A stretch of 35,009 nt of DNA from a bacterium (GCA_021794205.1 JAJYRH010000021.1:1-35009), one strand, 5' to 3'; positions 8,157-16,392 are shown, counted from the first letter of the stretch. Translations and numbers: made by a program. The notes: generated by a model from the letters alone, not told the origin.

Positions 8157-9615
8157 GCGGCTCGGCGCGCTCGCGCTCGCGGCCCTGCTCGCCGCACCAA
8201 TGCTCGCATCCGCCGATACGAGCGCCCCACCCACACCCGCATCGACGCGCTTCTCCACCGCCGAGGTGGCGCGGCTGCGCGCGCGCATCGCCGCGATTCT
8301 TCGCACCGCCCGCAACGGTACGTTACGCGGCGCGCACGTCGCTTTTCTCGCCATCGACGCAAACCGCGGAACGCTGATCGACTCCGTGCATCCCGACGAC
8401 GATTTCATCCCCGCTTCGACGTTCAAATTGATCGTCGGTTCCGCGAGTCTCGATAGGTTCGGGCCGAAGCAGCGCTTCGTTACGACGCTCTCCTCCGACG
8501 GCACGCGCGCGGGCACTGCTCTGCACGGAGATCTCATTCTGCGCGGCGGCGGCGATCCGACGCTCGACGACAAGGCGCTTCGAGAAGCCGCTCGCGCGGT
8601 CGCGCGAAGCGGGATCACCCGCATCGACGGCGCGCTCATCCTCGACAATACGGCGTTTCGCTATCCGAGCGCACTCTATCGCCCCGGATGGGCGTGGGAC
8701 GATCTCACGTACGGGTACGGCGCTCCCACCGACGCGCTCTCGGTCGACGAAAACGCGCTGCATGTCACCGTCGCCCCCGGCCCCCGCCCGGGATCGGCAG
8801 TCGCGCTCTCCGTCTCGCCGGAAACGGCATCGCTGCAAATCGAAAATCATGCGATCACCGGGTCGAGCGAAGCGACCGACACCATCGATGCCATGCGCCC
8901 GTGGAACGATCCCAACGTCGTCCGCATTATCGGCGTTATTCCGCAAGGCGTGAAGAGCCCCGACCGCTTTCGCGTCGCGGTGGAGAATCCGCAGGCGTTC
9001 GTCGGCGATGCATTTCTCGCCGATCTCGAAGCGAACGGCGTCGCGGTCGCCGCCGGTCTGCGCACCGATGCATCACCACCCGATGCGACGACGATATGGC
9101 AGCATCACTCACCGCCGCTCTCGACGATCCTCGCGCGTATGTGGCAACCGAGCGACAATTTCATCGCCGAGATGCTCTTCCGACATCTCGGCGGCGCGCG
9201 CGCGGAGCGTGCCTGGCTGCGACGCATCGGCATCGATCCGGAAACGCTCACCATCGTCGACGGTTCGGGGCTCTCGGCGTACGATCGCATCACGCCGCGA
9301 GCACTCGTTCGTATCCTTCAATACGACCGGACGCCGCAGCGGAGAGCGATCGTCGAGGCGGCACTCCCGCTCTCGGGCGTGCGCGGCACCCTTCAATATC
9401 GTTTTCGCGACCCGGTCCTGCGCGGCAAGATCGACGCAAAAACCGGGAGCGTCAATCACGTCCGAACGCTCGCGGGCTACCTCCGGACGGAGCGACACGG
9501 CACGGTGACCTTCGCACTGCTCGTGAACGATTGGATGGATCGCGGCCCCGGTGCGATGAAGCGGCTCGATGCGGTGCGCGGCGCAATACTCCGCGCGATC
9601 GTCACGGCGCCCTGA
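8149..9615 (+). CDS. dacB: D-alanyl-D-alanine carboxypeptidase/endopeptidase, PBP4 family (S13)
   Basis: A 488-residue exported penicillin-binding protein that trims peptidoglycan stem peptides and cross-links. Residues 1-22 are a signal peptide (VRKR, then an alanine/leucine-rich core ending ...ASA). The three active-site motifs are present: S-T-F-K (S90-K93), S-D-N in WQPSDNFIAEM, and K-T-G in DAKTGSVNHV. The long insertion between the first two motifs is characteristic of S13 enzymes. I chose GTG at 8149 because it begins the signal peptide; a TTG at 8134 would add five residues. It overlaps lysA by 8 bp and is probably translated in coupling with it. Confidence 0.88.
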   Translation: MRKRLGALALAALLAAPMLASADTSAPPTPASTRFSTAEVARLRARIAAILRTARNGTLRGAHVAFLAIDANRGTLIDSVHPDDDFIPASTFKLIVGSASLDRFGPKQRFVTTLSSDGTRAGTALHGDLILRGGGDPTLDDKALREAARAVARSGITRIDGALILDNTAFRYPSALYRPGWAWDDLTYGYGAPTDALSVDENALHVTVAPGPRPGSAVALSVSPETASLQIENHAITGSSEATDTIDAMRPWNDPNVVRIIGVIPQGVKSPDRFRVAVENPQAFVGDAFLADLEANGVAVAAGLRTDASPPDATTIWQHHSPPLSTILARMWQPSDNFIAEMLFRHLGGARAERAWLRRIGIDPETLTIVDGSGLSAYDRITPRALVRILQYDRTPQRRAIVEAALPLSGVRGTLQYRFRDPVLRGKIDAKTGSVNHVRTLAGYLRTERHGTVTFALLVNDWMDRGPGAMKRLDAVRGAILRAIVTAP

Positions 9616-9669
9616 GCGGGGCGCCGCCCGGAGCAACAAGCGTCGAATCCAAGCGCTTCCTCGAGGCGT

Positions 9670-9682
9670 TATACTCGCTGTG
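9670..9682 (+). promoter_or_regulatory. Predicted leaderless promoter of msrA
   Basis: TATACT at 9670-9675 is a strong -10 hexamer placed 7 bases before the msrA ATG at 9683, so transcription would start on or next to the initiation codon. No ribosome binding site precedes that ATG, which agrees with a leaderless mRNA. No convincing -35 element is visible. Confidence 0.5.
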
Positions 9683-10156
9683 ATGACTGAAAAAGCGATA
9701 TTTGCAGCGGGCTGTTTCTGGGGGGTCGAGGCCGGCTTTCTCCAAGTCCCCGGGGTCCTCGACGTCACCAGCGGTTACACCGGCGGACAGACCGAAAATC
9801 CCACCTACCGCGAGGTCTGCGGGCACGGAACGGGGCACGCCGAAGCGGTCGAAGTCACGTTCGATCCGGAAAAAGTTGGCTACGACGCATTGGTGGCCTA
9901 TTTTTGGCGCATGCACGACCCGACGCAAGTGAACCGACAAGGCCCCGATATCGGCTCGCAATATCGGTCGGCGATTTTCGTGCTCTCCCCCGAACAGCGC
10001 CGCATCGCCGAGGCGTCGAAGCGCGCCGCGCAAGCGGTCTTCGAAAAGCCGATTGCAACCGAGATCGTCGACGCCGGCACGTTCTGGCCGGCGGAGGCCT
10101 ACCACCAGCGCTATTTCGAACGGAACGCGATCGCCTGCCACGTTCCCGCGCCGTGA
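9683..10156 (+). CDS. msrA: Peptide-methionine (S)-S-oxide reductase
   Basis: A 157-residue cytoplasmic enzyme that reduces the S-epimer of methionine sulfoxide in proteins. The catalytic cysteine is C11 in AAGCFWGVE. The family hallmarks SGYTGG, HAEAVEVTFDP, HDPTQVNRQGPDIGSQYRSAIF and AEAYHQRYF are all present. The length is that of a minimal single-domain MsrA. No recycling cysteine pair is evident at the C-terminus, so resolution may differ from E. coli MsrA. msrB follows with a 4-bp GTGA overlap, so the two epimer-specific reductases form one operon. Confidence 0.95.
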   Translation: MTEKAIFAAGCFWGVEAGFLQVPGVLDVTSGYTGGQTENPTYREVCGHGTGHAEAVEVTFDPEKVGYDALVAYFWRMHDPTQVNRQGPDIGSQYRSAIFVLSPEQRRIAEASKRAAQAVFEKPIATEIVDAGTFWPAEAYHQRYFERNAIACHVPAP

Positions 10157-10641
10157 CGCGCGCAGGGATGCTCGTCGGCGTGACCGCGCTGCTCACGACG
10201 GCGTCGAGCGTGAAGCATCCGCTCGCGCAGCGCTACGCCGTCTCGATGAGCCCGGCGGCATGGCTACGTAAGCTCGGCTCCGCTCGCTACGCGATCTTGC
10301 GCGAAGGGGGAACCGAGACACCGTATTCGAGTCCGCTCGATAAAGAATTCGCCGCCGGCATCTACGCGTGCGCGGGGTGCGACCAAATGGCGTTCAGTTC
10401 GACGACGAAGTACCACGCCGGCGAGGGCTGGCCGTCGTTCTGGGATGTTTTGCCGGGGGCGGTGCGTTATCGAAAAGACTATCAACTCATCGGCGAGGTT
10501 CGCACGGAGGTTCACTGCTCGCGCTGCGGCGGCCATCTCGGCCATCGCTTTCACGACGGCCCACAACCGACCGGCTTGCGCTACTGTATCGACGGGCTCG
10601 CGCTGCGATTCATTCCGAGATCCGGCGCCGGTCGTGACTGA
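10153..10641 (+). CDS. msrB: Peptide-methionine (R)-S-oxide reductase, possibly exported
   Basis: A 162-residue MsrB. Zinc is held by two C-x-x-C pairs (C73/C76 in CAGC, C122/C125 in CSRC). GGHLGHRFHDGPQPTGLRYC carries the catalytic C145; the residues after it are IDG where most members have INS. PYSSPLDKEFAAGIY and GWPSFWD are typical. Residues 1-30 are extra compared with compact cytosolic MsrBs and contain a weakly hydrophobic stretch (MLVGVTALLTTASS), which may be an export signal. If so, MsrA would act inside and MsrB outside. The GTG start overlaps the msrA stop by 4 bp. Its 3' end overlaps the convergent SemiSWEET gene by 32 bp. Confidence 0.92.
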   Translation: MTRAGMLVGVTALLTTASSVKHPLAQRYAVSMSPAAWLRKLGSARYAILREGGTETPYSSPLDKEFAAGIYACAGCDQMAFSSTTKYHAGEGWPSFWDVLPGAVRYRKDYQLIGEVRTEVHCSRCGGHLGHRFHDGPQPTGLRYCIDGLALRFIPRSGAGRD

Positions 10642-10882
10642 TTTTTAAAACGAGAATCGTACAATTCAACGCGAGCGTTACCGCGTTCGTGAGGAGAATC
10701 GGCAACGAACGTAAGGCGATGCCGTACCACACCCAGAGCGATATTCCGAGGATAAAAAACGCCAGCGCGCCATAGGAAAGATCGTCGGCGCTGCGCCGCT
10801 TGAGAATACGCAGCATCTGCGGCATGAACGAAATCGTCGTGAGCGTTCCCGCGGTTAAGCCGAGAACGTCGAGCGCGCTCAC
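10610..10882 (-). CDS. SemiSWEET-type PQ-loop sugar transporter
   Basis: A 90-residue membrane protein with three predicted helices, the size and topology of bacterial SemiSWEETs (MtN3/saliva, PQ-loop family), which work as homodimers moving small sugars. The PQ motif is in TTISFMPQMLRILKRRSADDLSYG (about residues 14-37), followed by FFILGISLWVWYGI and a third helix. GTG at 10882 overlaps the stop of the upstream OPT gene by 4 bp (GTGA), so the two are translationally coupled. The substrate cannot be told from sequence. Confidence 0.88.
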   Translation of the reverse strand: MSALDVLGLTAGTLTTISFMPQMLRILKRRSADDLSYGALAFFILGISLWVWYGIALRSLPILLTNAVTLALNCTILVLKISHDRRRISE

Positions 10883-12843
10883 GTGCCGTGCGCTCGACGG
10901 GACATGCGATACATCCAGGTATAGAGCCCGCCGACCGTCGCGACGAACGCGAGCGTCCCGATGATTTGCGATGGCCCCGCAAAGGCATCGCCGACGAGTG
11001 CGAGCGGGGTGCCGCGATCGCTCGCGACGATGAGGCCCGCGAGGAGCACGCCGAAGAGGCTCTCGCCGACGATCAACCCCGATGCGAGCAGGACGCCCAA
11101 GCGCCGTCCGAGATCGGCGAACGCTTCGCCGCGCAGGCGACGTTCGTACCAGTATCCGAGCAGCGCACCGATGACCACCGGTGCGGTCGTCGAGGTGGGG
11201 AGATAGATACCGAGGCCGACGGCGAGCGGCGGAAGCTTGCCGCGCCCGGTCGCGCGAAGCACTTCGTCGATCGCGACGACGACCGCGCCTATCAAACCGC
11301 CGATACCGATGAGCGACCAGTCGAGGTTGCCGCCGAGCACGCCCTTCGCCAATGCGGTGATGAGCATCGCTTGCGGCGCGGGCAACGGATGCGAACCCGG
11401 GGCGACGTGGAGATTTGCCGCGCCCATGAAACCGTATCCGCGCGCGAGCAAATCGAGAATCGGTGGGATGACCGCCGCGCCGACGATCACGCCGATCACC
11501 AATGCGACCTGCTGTTTCCATGGCGTCGCATCGACGAGTTGCCCCGTCTTGAGATCTTGCAGATTATCGTTCGCAATCGTGGCGACCGAGATCACCACCG
11601 TCGTTACGAAGAGTGCGAACGCGAGCAACGGTTGTTCGAGTGCCGGGTGCGCGTGCCCGAAGAGTACGGCGATCGACGCGATCCCCAGGACCGCGAGGAT
11701 GGCGAGCCCCGATACCGGGCTGTTCGACGAACCGATTAAGCCGGCCATATAGCCGCAGATCGCCGCGACAAAGAGCCCGACGATCGCGATGTAGAGAACC
11801 GCCACGACGATGAGCGGTATCGCGACCGTGGGCGGCAGCACTCCCTGTACGAAGACGAAGAGCAAGACCGCGAGCGGCAGCATCAACGCCGCCGAGACGC
11901 CGGTGACGATGCCGATGGGAATATCGCGTTCGGTGCGGTCGAGCTCGTGCGCGCGCCCTTCTTTCCGCGTCCGCGCCGCAGCGAGCGCTCCACGAAGACC
12001 TTCCAGCACCGGCCCGAGCAGTTTCAAGAGCGTCCAAATTGCCGCCACGCCGATCGCACCCGCGCCGAGAAAACGCACGTCGTGCGACCATACCGCCATC
12101 GCGACATCCATCGGCGCACCGCCCGTAGCCGGATGGATCGTTGTGAGAATCGGCACCAAGATACCCCAGGCGATCGCGATGCCCGCGAGGATCGCGAGCC
12201 CGACGCTCAATCCGATCAGGTGCCCCGCGCCGACGAGCGCGAGCGAGAGCGAGATGCCGATACCGGTCGTCGCATGTCCGAAGCGACGGTAGGCATCGAA
12301 CTCGCCGATAAAGATGCGCGTCGCGACGACGGCGGCGAACGCCGCCGATGCGATCGCGCCGGCGACGATCGCAACGAGTCCGGCCGCTCCCTCGGCGGCG
12401 CCGGTTTTCGACGACGCGCCGACGCGAAGAACTTCTGCCGCCGCGACGCCCTCGGGATAGGGAAGATCGGAGTTGGTCACGAGGGCGCGCCGCAGCGGAA
12501 TGGTGTACATCACGCCGAGGATTCCGCCGAGCGCTGCGACGGAGAACGATTCCCAAAACGGGAAGCCCGTCCACCAGCCGATCATCACTAAGCCGGGCAG
12601 CACGAAGATAATCGACGAGAGCGTCCCCGCCGACGACGCAACGGTCTGCACGATGTTGTTTTCTTGCACGCTCGAATCTTTAAACCAGCGCAAGATCGCC
12701 ATCGAGATCACCGCCGCGGGGATCGACGAGGCGAACGTTAGCCCAACCTTCAGGCCGAGATAGACGTTCGCTGCAGTAAAGAAGAGCGTGATAATCGCGC
12801 CGATGACGACACCGCGCAGCGTCAATTCGTGGCTTGCTTTCAT
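10879..12843 (-). CDS. OPT-superfamily transporter
   Basis: A 654-residue polytopic inner-membrane protein of the oligopeptide transporter superfamily. The N-terminus ELTLRGVVIGAIITLFFTAANVYLGLKVGLTFASSIPAA is the family signature. NNIVQTVASSAGTL, PYPEGVAAAEVL and, near the end, VAIDEVL plus PLAVGLGIYLP also match bacterial OPT/YSL members. About 15 hydrophobic helices are visible. Such proteins import peptides or metal chelates by proton symport; the substrate here is unknown. The ATG at 12843 has AAGGGCG a few bases upstream. A SemiSWEET gene overlaps its 3' end, an unusual pairing. It diverges from pabBC across about 81 bp. Confidence 0.9.
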   Translation of the reverse strand: MKASHELTLRGVVIGAIITLFFTAANVYLGLKVGLTFASSIPAAVISMAILRWFKDSSVQENNIVQTVASSAGTLSSIIFVLPGLVMIGWWTGFPFWESFSVAALGGILGVMYTIPLRRALVTNSDLPYPEGVAAAEVLRVGASSKTGAAEGAAGLVAIVAGAIASAAFAAVVATRIFIGEFDAYRRFGHATTGIGISLSLALVGAGHLIGLSVGLAILAGIAIAWGILVPILTTIHPATGGAPMDVAMAVWSHDVRFLGAGAIGVAAIWTLLKLLGPVLEGLRGALAAARTRKEGRAHELDRTERDIPIGIVTGVSAALMLPLAVLLFVFVQGVLPPTVAIPLIVVAVLYIAIVGLFVAAICGYMAGLIGSSNSPVSGLAILAVLGIASIAVLFGHAHPALEQPLLAFALFVTTVVISVATIANDNLQDLKTGQLVDATPWKQQVALVIGVIVGAAVIPPILDLLARGYGFMGAANLHVAPGSHPLPAPQAMLITALAKGVLGGNLDWSLIGIGGLIGAVVVAIDEVLRATGRGKLPPLAVGLGIYLPTSTTAPVVIGALLGYWYERRLRGEAFADLGRRLGVLLASGLIVGESLFGVLLAGLIVASDRGTPLALVGDAFAGPSQIIGTLAFVATVGGLYTWMYRMSRRAHGT

Positions 12844-12924
12844 GCCAGCGCCCTTACGCCGTCGCCGCGCCATTCCATGCCGCGGCGCAGGGATCGCTCG
12901 AAGGGCGAGCGCAGTGAGCCGCCC

Positions 12925-14586
12925 GTGAGCTTTCGCGTCGCGTGTGCCGGTATCGACGAACTCGATTTCACCGAACCCGCAACCGTCCTGCGGGCCCGCA
13001 CGTTCGCCGAGGCCGAGGGCGCACTCGCCGAAGCGGAGCGCGGGCTCGCCGATGGCTATTGGATCGCGGGATATCTCAATTACGCGCTCGGATCGGCGTA
13101 CCACGCCCTCCCGGTCCGCGCCGAGTGGCCGCTGCTCGCCCTCGGTCTCTTCGCATCACCCACCCCGCGCCTCGCTCCACCGTGCACATACGAACGCTGC
13201 GCACCGCCGCTGCCGCTCTTTTCCGAGCGCGCGTACGAACGCGCGATCGCCGAGATCGTCGCCGCGATTCGCGACGGCGATCTCTACCAAGTCAATTACA
13301 CGGTTCCGTTTCGCTTTTCGTTTGCCGGCGATCCCTACGCCCTCTGGTCGGCGATTGCGGCGCGCACCTCGGCGCGCTATCAAGCGTTCGTGCGCGACGA
13401 AGAACGGATCGCGCTTTCGTGGTCGCCGGAGCTCTTTCTCGCATTCGACGGCGCGCGCATCACGGCGCGCCCGATGAAAGGCACCGCACCAATCGGCCGC
13501 AGCGATGAGCTTGCGAGCGAAAAAAACCGCGCGGAGAACCTGATGATCGTCGATATTCTTCGCAACGATCTTCACCGTCTGGGGGCGCGCGTCTCCGTCG
13601 ATCGATTGCTCGAAGTCGAACGCTACCCCACCTTCGCCACGATGACCTCGACGCTCCGCGCCGATCTCGACACCACGCCGACGCTCGCCGAAATTTTTGC
13701 CGCGACCTTTCCCTGCGCGAGCGTTACCGGGGCCCCCAAGCGCGCCGCCATGGAGCGGATCGAGCGGCTAGAAGCGCGCCCGCGCGAGATCTACTGCGGA
13801 AGCATCGGCTATCTCGCACCGGAGCGCCGCGGATGGTGGAACGTGGCGATACGCACGGCGCAGATCGACGGCACGACGGCGAGCATCTCCGCTGGCGGCG
13901 GCATTCTCTACGATTCGGTCGCCGCCGACGAACGCAGCGAGGTCGATACCAAACTCCGTTTTATCAGCAATGCCGCGGAGATCGAACTTTTGGAGACGCT
14001 GGCGAGCGACGCCCCCGAGCGCACGATCGCTCTCCACCTCGATCGCCTGCAACGCTCCGCGGAGCTTCTGCACCTGCCTTTCGACGGCGACGAACTCTAC
14101 GCGCGTATCGACGGCGCTCGCGGTAACGGAGCCGAACCGCTGCTGCTACGCATCCGTCTCCGGCGAGACGGCGCGATCGTCGTACGCAGCGAAACGCTCC
14201 AGCGCCCTACCGAGATCGATATCGCGCTCGCGCCGACGCGCGTGCGCTCCGACGATCCGTGGCTACGGATCAAAAGCTCCTATCGCCCCGCATACGAGGA
14301 GGCTGCCGCCTACGCCGCCGCATCGCAAGCGTTCGACGCCGTGCTCTGCAACGAACGCGGCGAACTCACCGAAGGGAGCCGTAGCACGCTCTTCGTCAAG
14401 CGGGGCGACCGGCTGCTCACCCCGCCGCTCTCCGCGGGAGTTCTACCGGGCGTCCTCCGCGCGCAACTCCTCGAGGCCGGGGAGGCCGAAGAGGCGCGGC
14501 TCGCGCCGAACGATCTCACCGACGTCGAGGAGATCTACCTCGGAAACTCCGCGCGCGGTTTGATGCGCGTGCGCTCGATTCGCTAG
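12925..14586 (+). CDS. PabB-PabC fusion: aminodeoxychorismate synthase I plus lyase
   Basis: A fusion of about 553 residues making 4-aminobenzoate for folate. The first ~355 residues are a PabB/chorismate-binding domain: GDLYQVNYTVPF, PMKGTAPIG (P-x-K-G-T), ENLMIVDILRNDL, FPCASVTGAPKRAAM and SAGGGILYDSVAADERSEVDTK. The rest is a fold-type IV PLP lyase (PabC): RTIALHLDRLQRSAELL, SSYRPAYEE, CNERGELTEGSRSTLF and PPLSAGVLPGVLR. The N-terminal half found in longer PabB proteins is reduced. GTG at 12925 starts close to the first conserved residues and leaves room for promoters; an ATG at 12877 is an alternative. With folK-folE2 it adds a second folate-pathway fusion in the window. Confidence 0.88.
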   Translation: MSFRVACAGIDELDFTEPATVLRARTFAEAEGALAEAERGLADGYWIAGYLNYALGSAYHALPVRAEWPLLALGLFASPTPRLAPPCTYERCAPPLPLFSERAYERAIAEIVAAIRDGDLYQVNYTVPFRFSFAGDPYALWSAIAARTSARYQAFVRDEERIALSWSPELFLAFDGARITARPMKGTAPIGRSDELASEKNRAENLMIVDILRNDLHRLGARVSVDRLLEVERYPTFATMTSTLRADLDTTPTLAEIFAATFPCASVTGAPKRAAMERIERLEARPREIYCGSIGYLAPERRGWWNVAIRTAQIDGTTASISAGGGILYDSVAADERSEVDTKLRFISNAAEIELLETLASDAPERTIALHLDRLQRSAELLHLPFDGDELYARIDGARGNGAEPLLLRIRLRRDGAIVVRSETLQRPTEIDIALAPTRVRSDDPWLRIKSSYRPAYEEAAAYAAASQAFDAVLCNERGELTEGSRSTLFVKRGDRLLTPPLSAGVLPGVLRAQLLEAGEAEEARLAPNDLTDVEEIYLGNSARGLMRVRSIR

Positions 14587-14598
14587 CGCCCGAGATTT

Positions 14599-14910
14599 CT
14601 AGCCGAGAATTTTTGCGAAGGTATCGGTGAGTCGAGCGATCTCTTGTTGATCGATCGAGCCGTTCTTTCCGGGCTTGAGACATTGTACGAGGCTCGAGGT
14701 CATCAGCTGCACGGTCGCTCGTTCCAGTGCGGCTTTCGCCGCGCCCATCTGTTGGGCGATCGCGTGGCAATCGCGTCCTTGCTCGATCATGCGCGCGATG
14801 CCCTGAATCTGCCCCTCAACGCGGCGTAGGCGCGTCAGCACGTCGCCGGCGGTCGTCGCGTCGAGACTGCCGTGGAAGTCGGCCGGAGCCCCCGCTCGTT
14901 GCTTTGCCAT
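14599..14910 (-). CDS. CsoR/RcnR/CstR-family repressor, Cys-Cys (CstR-like) type
   Basis: A 103-residue all-helical repressor (DUF156). RLRRVEGQIQGIARMIEQGRDC is the family signature helix. In Cu(I)-sensing CsoR the ligands are Cys, His and Cys, with the cysteines 29 apart and the His four before the second. Here C48 and C77 are exactly 29 apart but the His position is S73. Loss of that His while both cysteines remain is the pattern of CstR, which senses persulfides rather than copper. The ATG at 14910 lies 6 bases after a predicted -10, so the mRNA may be leaderless. It faces the DUF2892-RND operon across a shared promoter and probably represses both. It ends 12 bp from pabBC, convergent. 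Confidence 0.88.
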   Translation of the reverse strand: MAKQRAGAPADFHGSLDATTAGDVLTRLRRVEGQIQGIARMIEQGRDCHAIAQQMGAAKAALERATVQLMTSSLVQCLKPGKNGSIDQQEIARLTDTFAKILG

Positions 14911-14916
14911 GCCGAT

Positions 14917-14968
14917 ACTCTACCCCGTAGCCCGGCGTCTTGCAATACCCTAGGGGGTATGGTATCAT
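14917..14968. promoter_or_regulatory. Divergent promoters sharing one -35, with CsoR-type operator
   Basis: TTGCAA at 14940-14945 is its own reverse complement. On the plus strand it is followed after 17 bases by TATCAT (14963-14968), giving a standard sigma70-type promoter for the DUF2892-RND operon. On the minus strand the same hexamer is followed after 17 bases by TAGAGT (14922-14917), 6 bases before the repressor ATG. The inverted repeat ATACCCTAGGGGGTAT (14945-14960) fills the forward spacer and has the A/T-flanked C-tract/G-tract form of CsoR/CstR operators. A bound repressor would block the forward promoter and touch the shared -35. Confidence 0.75.
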
Positions 14969-15008
14969 TACGATCGTTCCTAACCATCTTTTTTGGGGAG
15001 TTTCTCGA

Positions 15009-15254
15009 ATGCGTTTCACCGATACACTGATGTGCCCGGCGCGCGAGCGTGGCTGGAAGGTCGAAGCAACCGTGCGCGGCATCGCCGGCACGATCGTGCT
15101 CGCGAGCCTCGCGCTGTCGTTGCTCGATCGTCGCTGGCTCTGGCTGACCGCGTTCGTCGGCGCGAACCTCCTCCAATCGTCGCTGACGGGGTGGTGCATG
15201 ATGTCGAACATTTTGGGTGCGTTGGGCGTCGGAGGAAAAACGCGTGAAGCGTAG
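15009..15254 (+). CDS. DUF2892 (YgaP-like) small membrane protein
   Basis: An 81-residue protein with two hydrophobic helices (about 23-40 and 43-62), resembling the DUF2892 domain found alone or fused to rhodanese in YgaP. The ending GANLLQSSLTGWCMMSNILG corresponds to the family's second helix and its conserved cysteine region (usually G-F-C-P); a second cysteine is at residue 9. Its molecular role is not established; family members commonly sit beside rhodaneses and thiol- or metal-responsive regulators. GGGGAG lies 8 bases before the ATG. It is first in an operon with the RND adaptor, whose start lies inside its 3' end. Confidence 0.8.
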   Translation: MRFTDTLMCPARERGWKVEATVRGIAGTIVLASLALSLLDRRWLWLTAFVGANLLQSSLTGWCMMSNILGALGVGGKTREA

Positions 15255-16392
15255 CACGATCGCGGCGCTCGCCGTAGCGCTCTCCTTCTCCCTTTCCGCT
15301 TGCGGCGGCGGCGATTCCAAACAGCAATCCGCGCCCACAATCGCGGTGCGCACGACGACCGTAACGAGCGGATCGATCGCATCTACGACCGATTTCTCCG
15401 GCTCACTCGTCGCCGTGCATCGGGCGACCGTCGGCGCGCTGACCCCGGGGCGCATCGATTTCGTCGCCGTTCGCGCGGGCGATCGCGTCGCAGCGGGCAC
15501 GGTGCTCGCGCGCGTCGACAGCGCGCAGTACTCGGCGATGCTCGCCGGCGCGCAGGCCGGCGCACGCGCCGCCGGCGCCGGATCGCAGGCGGCACTCGCC
15601 GGCTTGCAACAAGCGCAGAGCCGTTACGATCTCGCCGCCAAAACCGCGCAGCGCATGAACGATCTCTATCGCGCCGGCGCGATCTCCAAAGAACAACACG
15701 ACCAGGTACAAATGCAACTTCAAGTCGCTCGTGCGGGGCTCGCACAGGCGCGCGCCCAGGTGCAAGCGGCATCGGGAGGCGAGGCGGCGGCACGCGCCGG
15801 CGTCGCGGCGGCGAGCGTCCCGGTGAACGACGCCACGATCGCGGCACCCTTTAGCGGCATCGTCACCCAAACGTTCGTTCGCCAAGGAGAGGTCGTCGGA
15901 GCGGGCAGCCCGGTCGCACGGATCGAGAGCGATGGATCGCTCGAATTAAAAGTGGCGATTCCGCTGAACGATCTCGCCGCACTGCGCTCCCAGCGCCGGC
16001 TCGCCGTGCGCGTCGACGCGCTCGGAAGCAGTACGCTCTACGGAACCGTACGCTCGATCGTCCCCTCGGATAATCCGGCACTGCGCTCCGCAATGCTGCG
16101 CGTCGAGATTCCCGCCCATCCGGGGCTCTTACCCGGAATGTTCGCGCGCGTTCTGGTTCACGCGCGGAGCGCTCGCGGCACGCGCATCCCACTCTCGGCG
16201 CTCGTCGAACGCGCCGGGCAGAGCGGCGTCTTCGCGGTCCGCGCCGGGAAGGCGGAATTCGTTCCCGTCACCTCGGTGCTCAGCAACACCCACTACGCAA
16301 TCGTGACCGGGCTCGCCGATGGCACCACGATCGCCGCGAGCAATCTCGCCGAACTCACCGACGGGGCAGCCGTCACGGTTACGACTCGATGA
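15244..16392 (+). CDS. RND efflux periplasmic adaptor lipoprotein (HlyD/AcrA family)
   Basis: A 382-residue membrane-fusion protein linking pump and outer-membrane channel. Residues 1-22 are a lipoprotein signal with lipobox LSAC. A lipoyl-type half domain follows (SLVAVHRATVGALTPGRID, then VRAGDRVAAGTVLARVD), then an alanine/glutamine-rich alpha-hairpin (about 100-190), the second lipoyl half (ATIAAPFSGIVTQTFVRQGEVV), a beta-barrel, and a membrane-proximal domain. GTG at 15244 has GGAGG about 8 bases upstream and overlaps the preceding gene by 11 bp. It overlaps the pump gene by 4 bp (ATGA), so a 1:1 coupled assembly is likely. Confidence 0.92.
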   Translation: MKRSTIAALAVALSFSLSACGGGDSKQQSAPTIAVRTTTVTSGSIASTTDFSGSLVAVHRATVGALTPGRIDFVAVRAGDRVAAGTVLARVDSAQYSAMLAGAQAGARAAGAGSQAALAGLQQAQSRYDLAAKTAQRMNDLYRAGAISKEQHDQVQMQLQVARAGLAQARAQVQAASGGEAAARAGVAAASVPVNDATIAAPFSGIVTQTFVRQGEVVGAGSPVARIESDGSLELKVAIPLNDLAALRSQRRLAVRVDALGSSTLYGTVRSIVPSDNPALRSAMLRVEIPAHPGLLPGMFARVLVHARSARGTRIPLSALVERAGQSGVFAVRAGKAEFVPVTSVLSNTHYAIVTGLADGTTIAASNLAELTDGAAVTVTTR

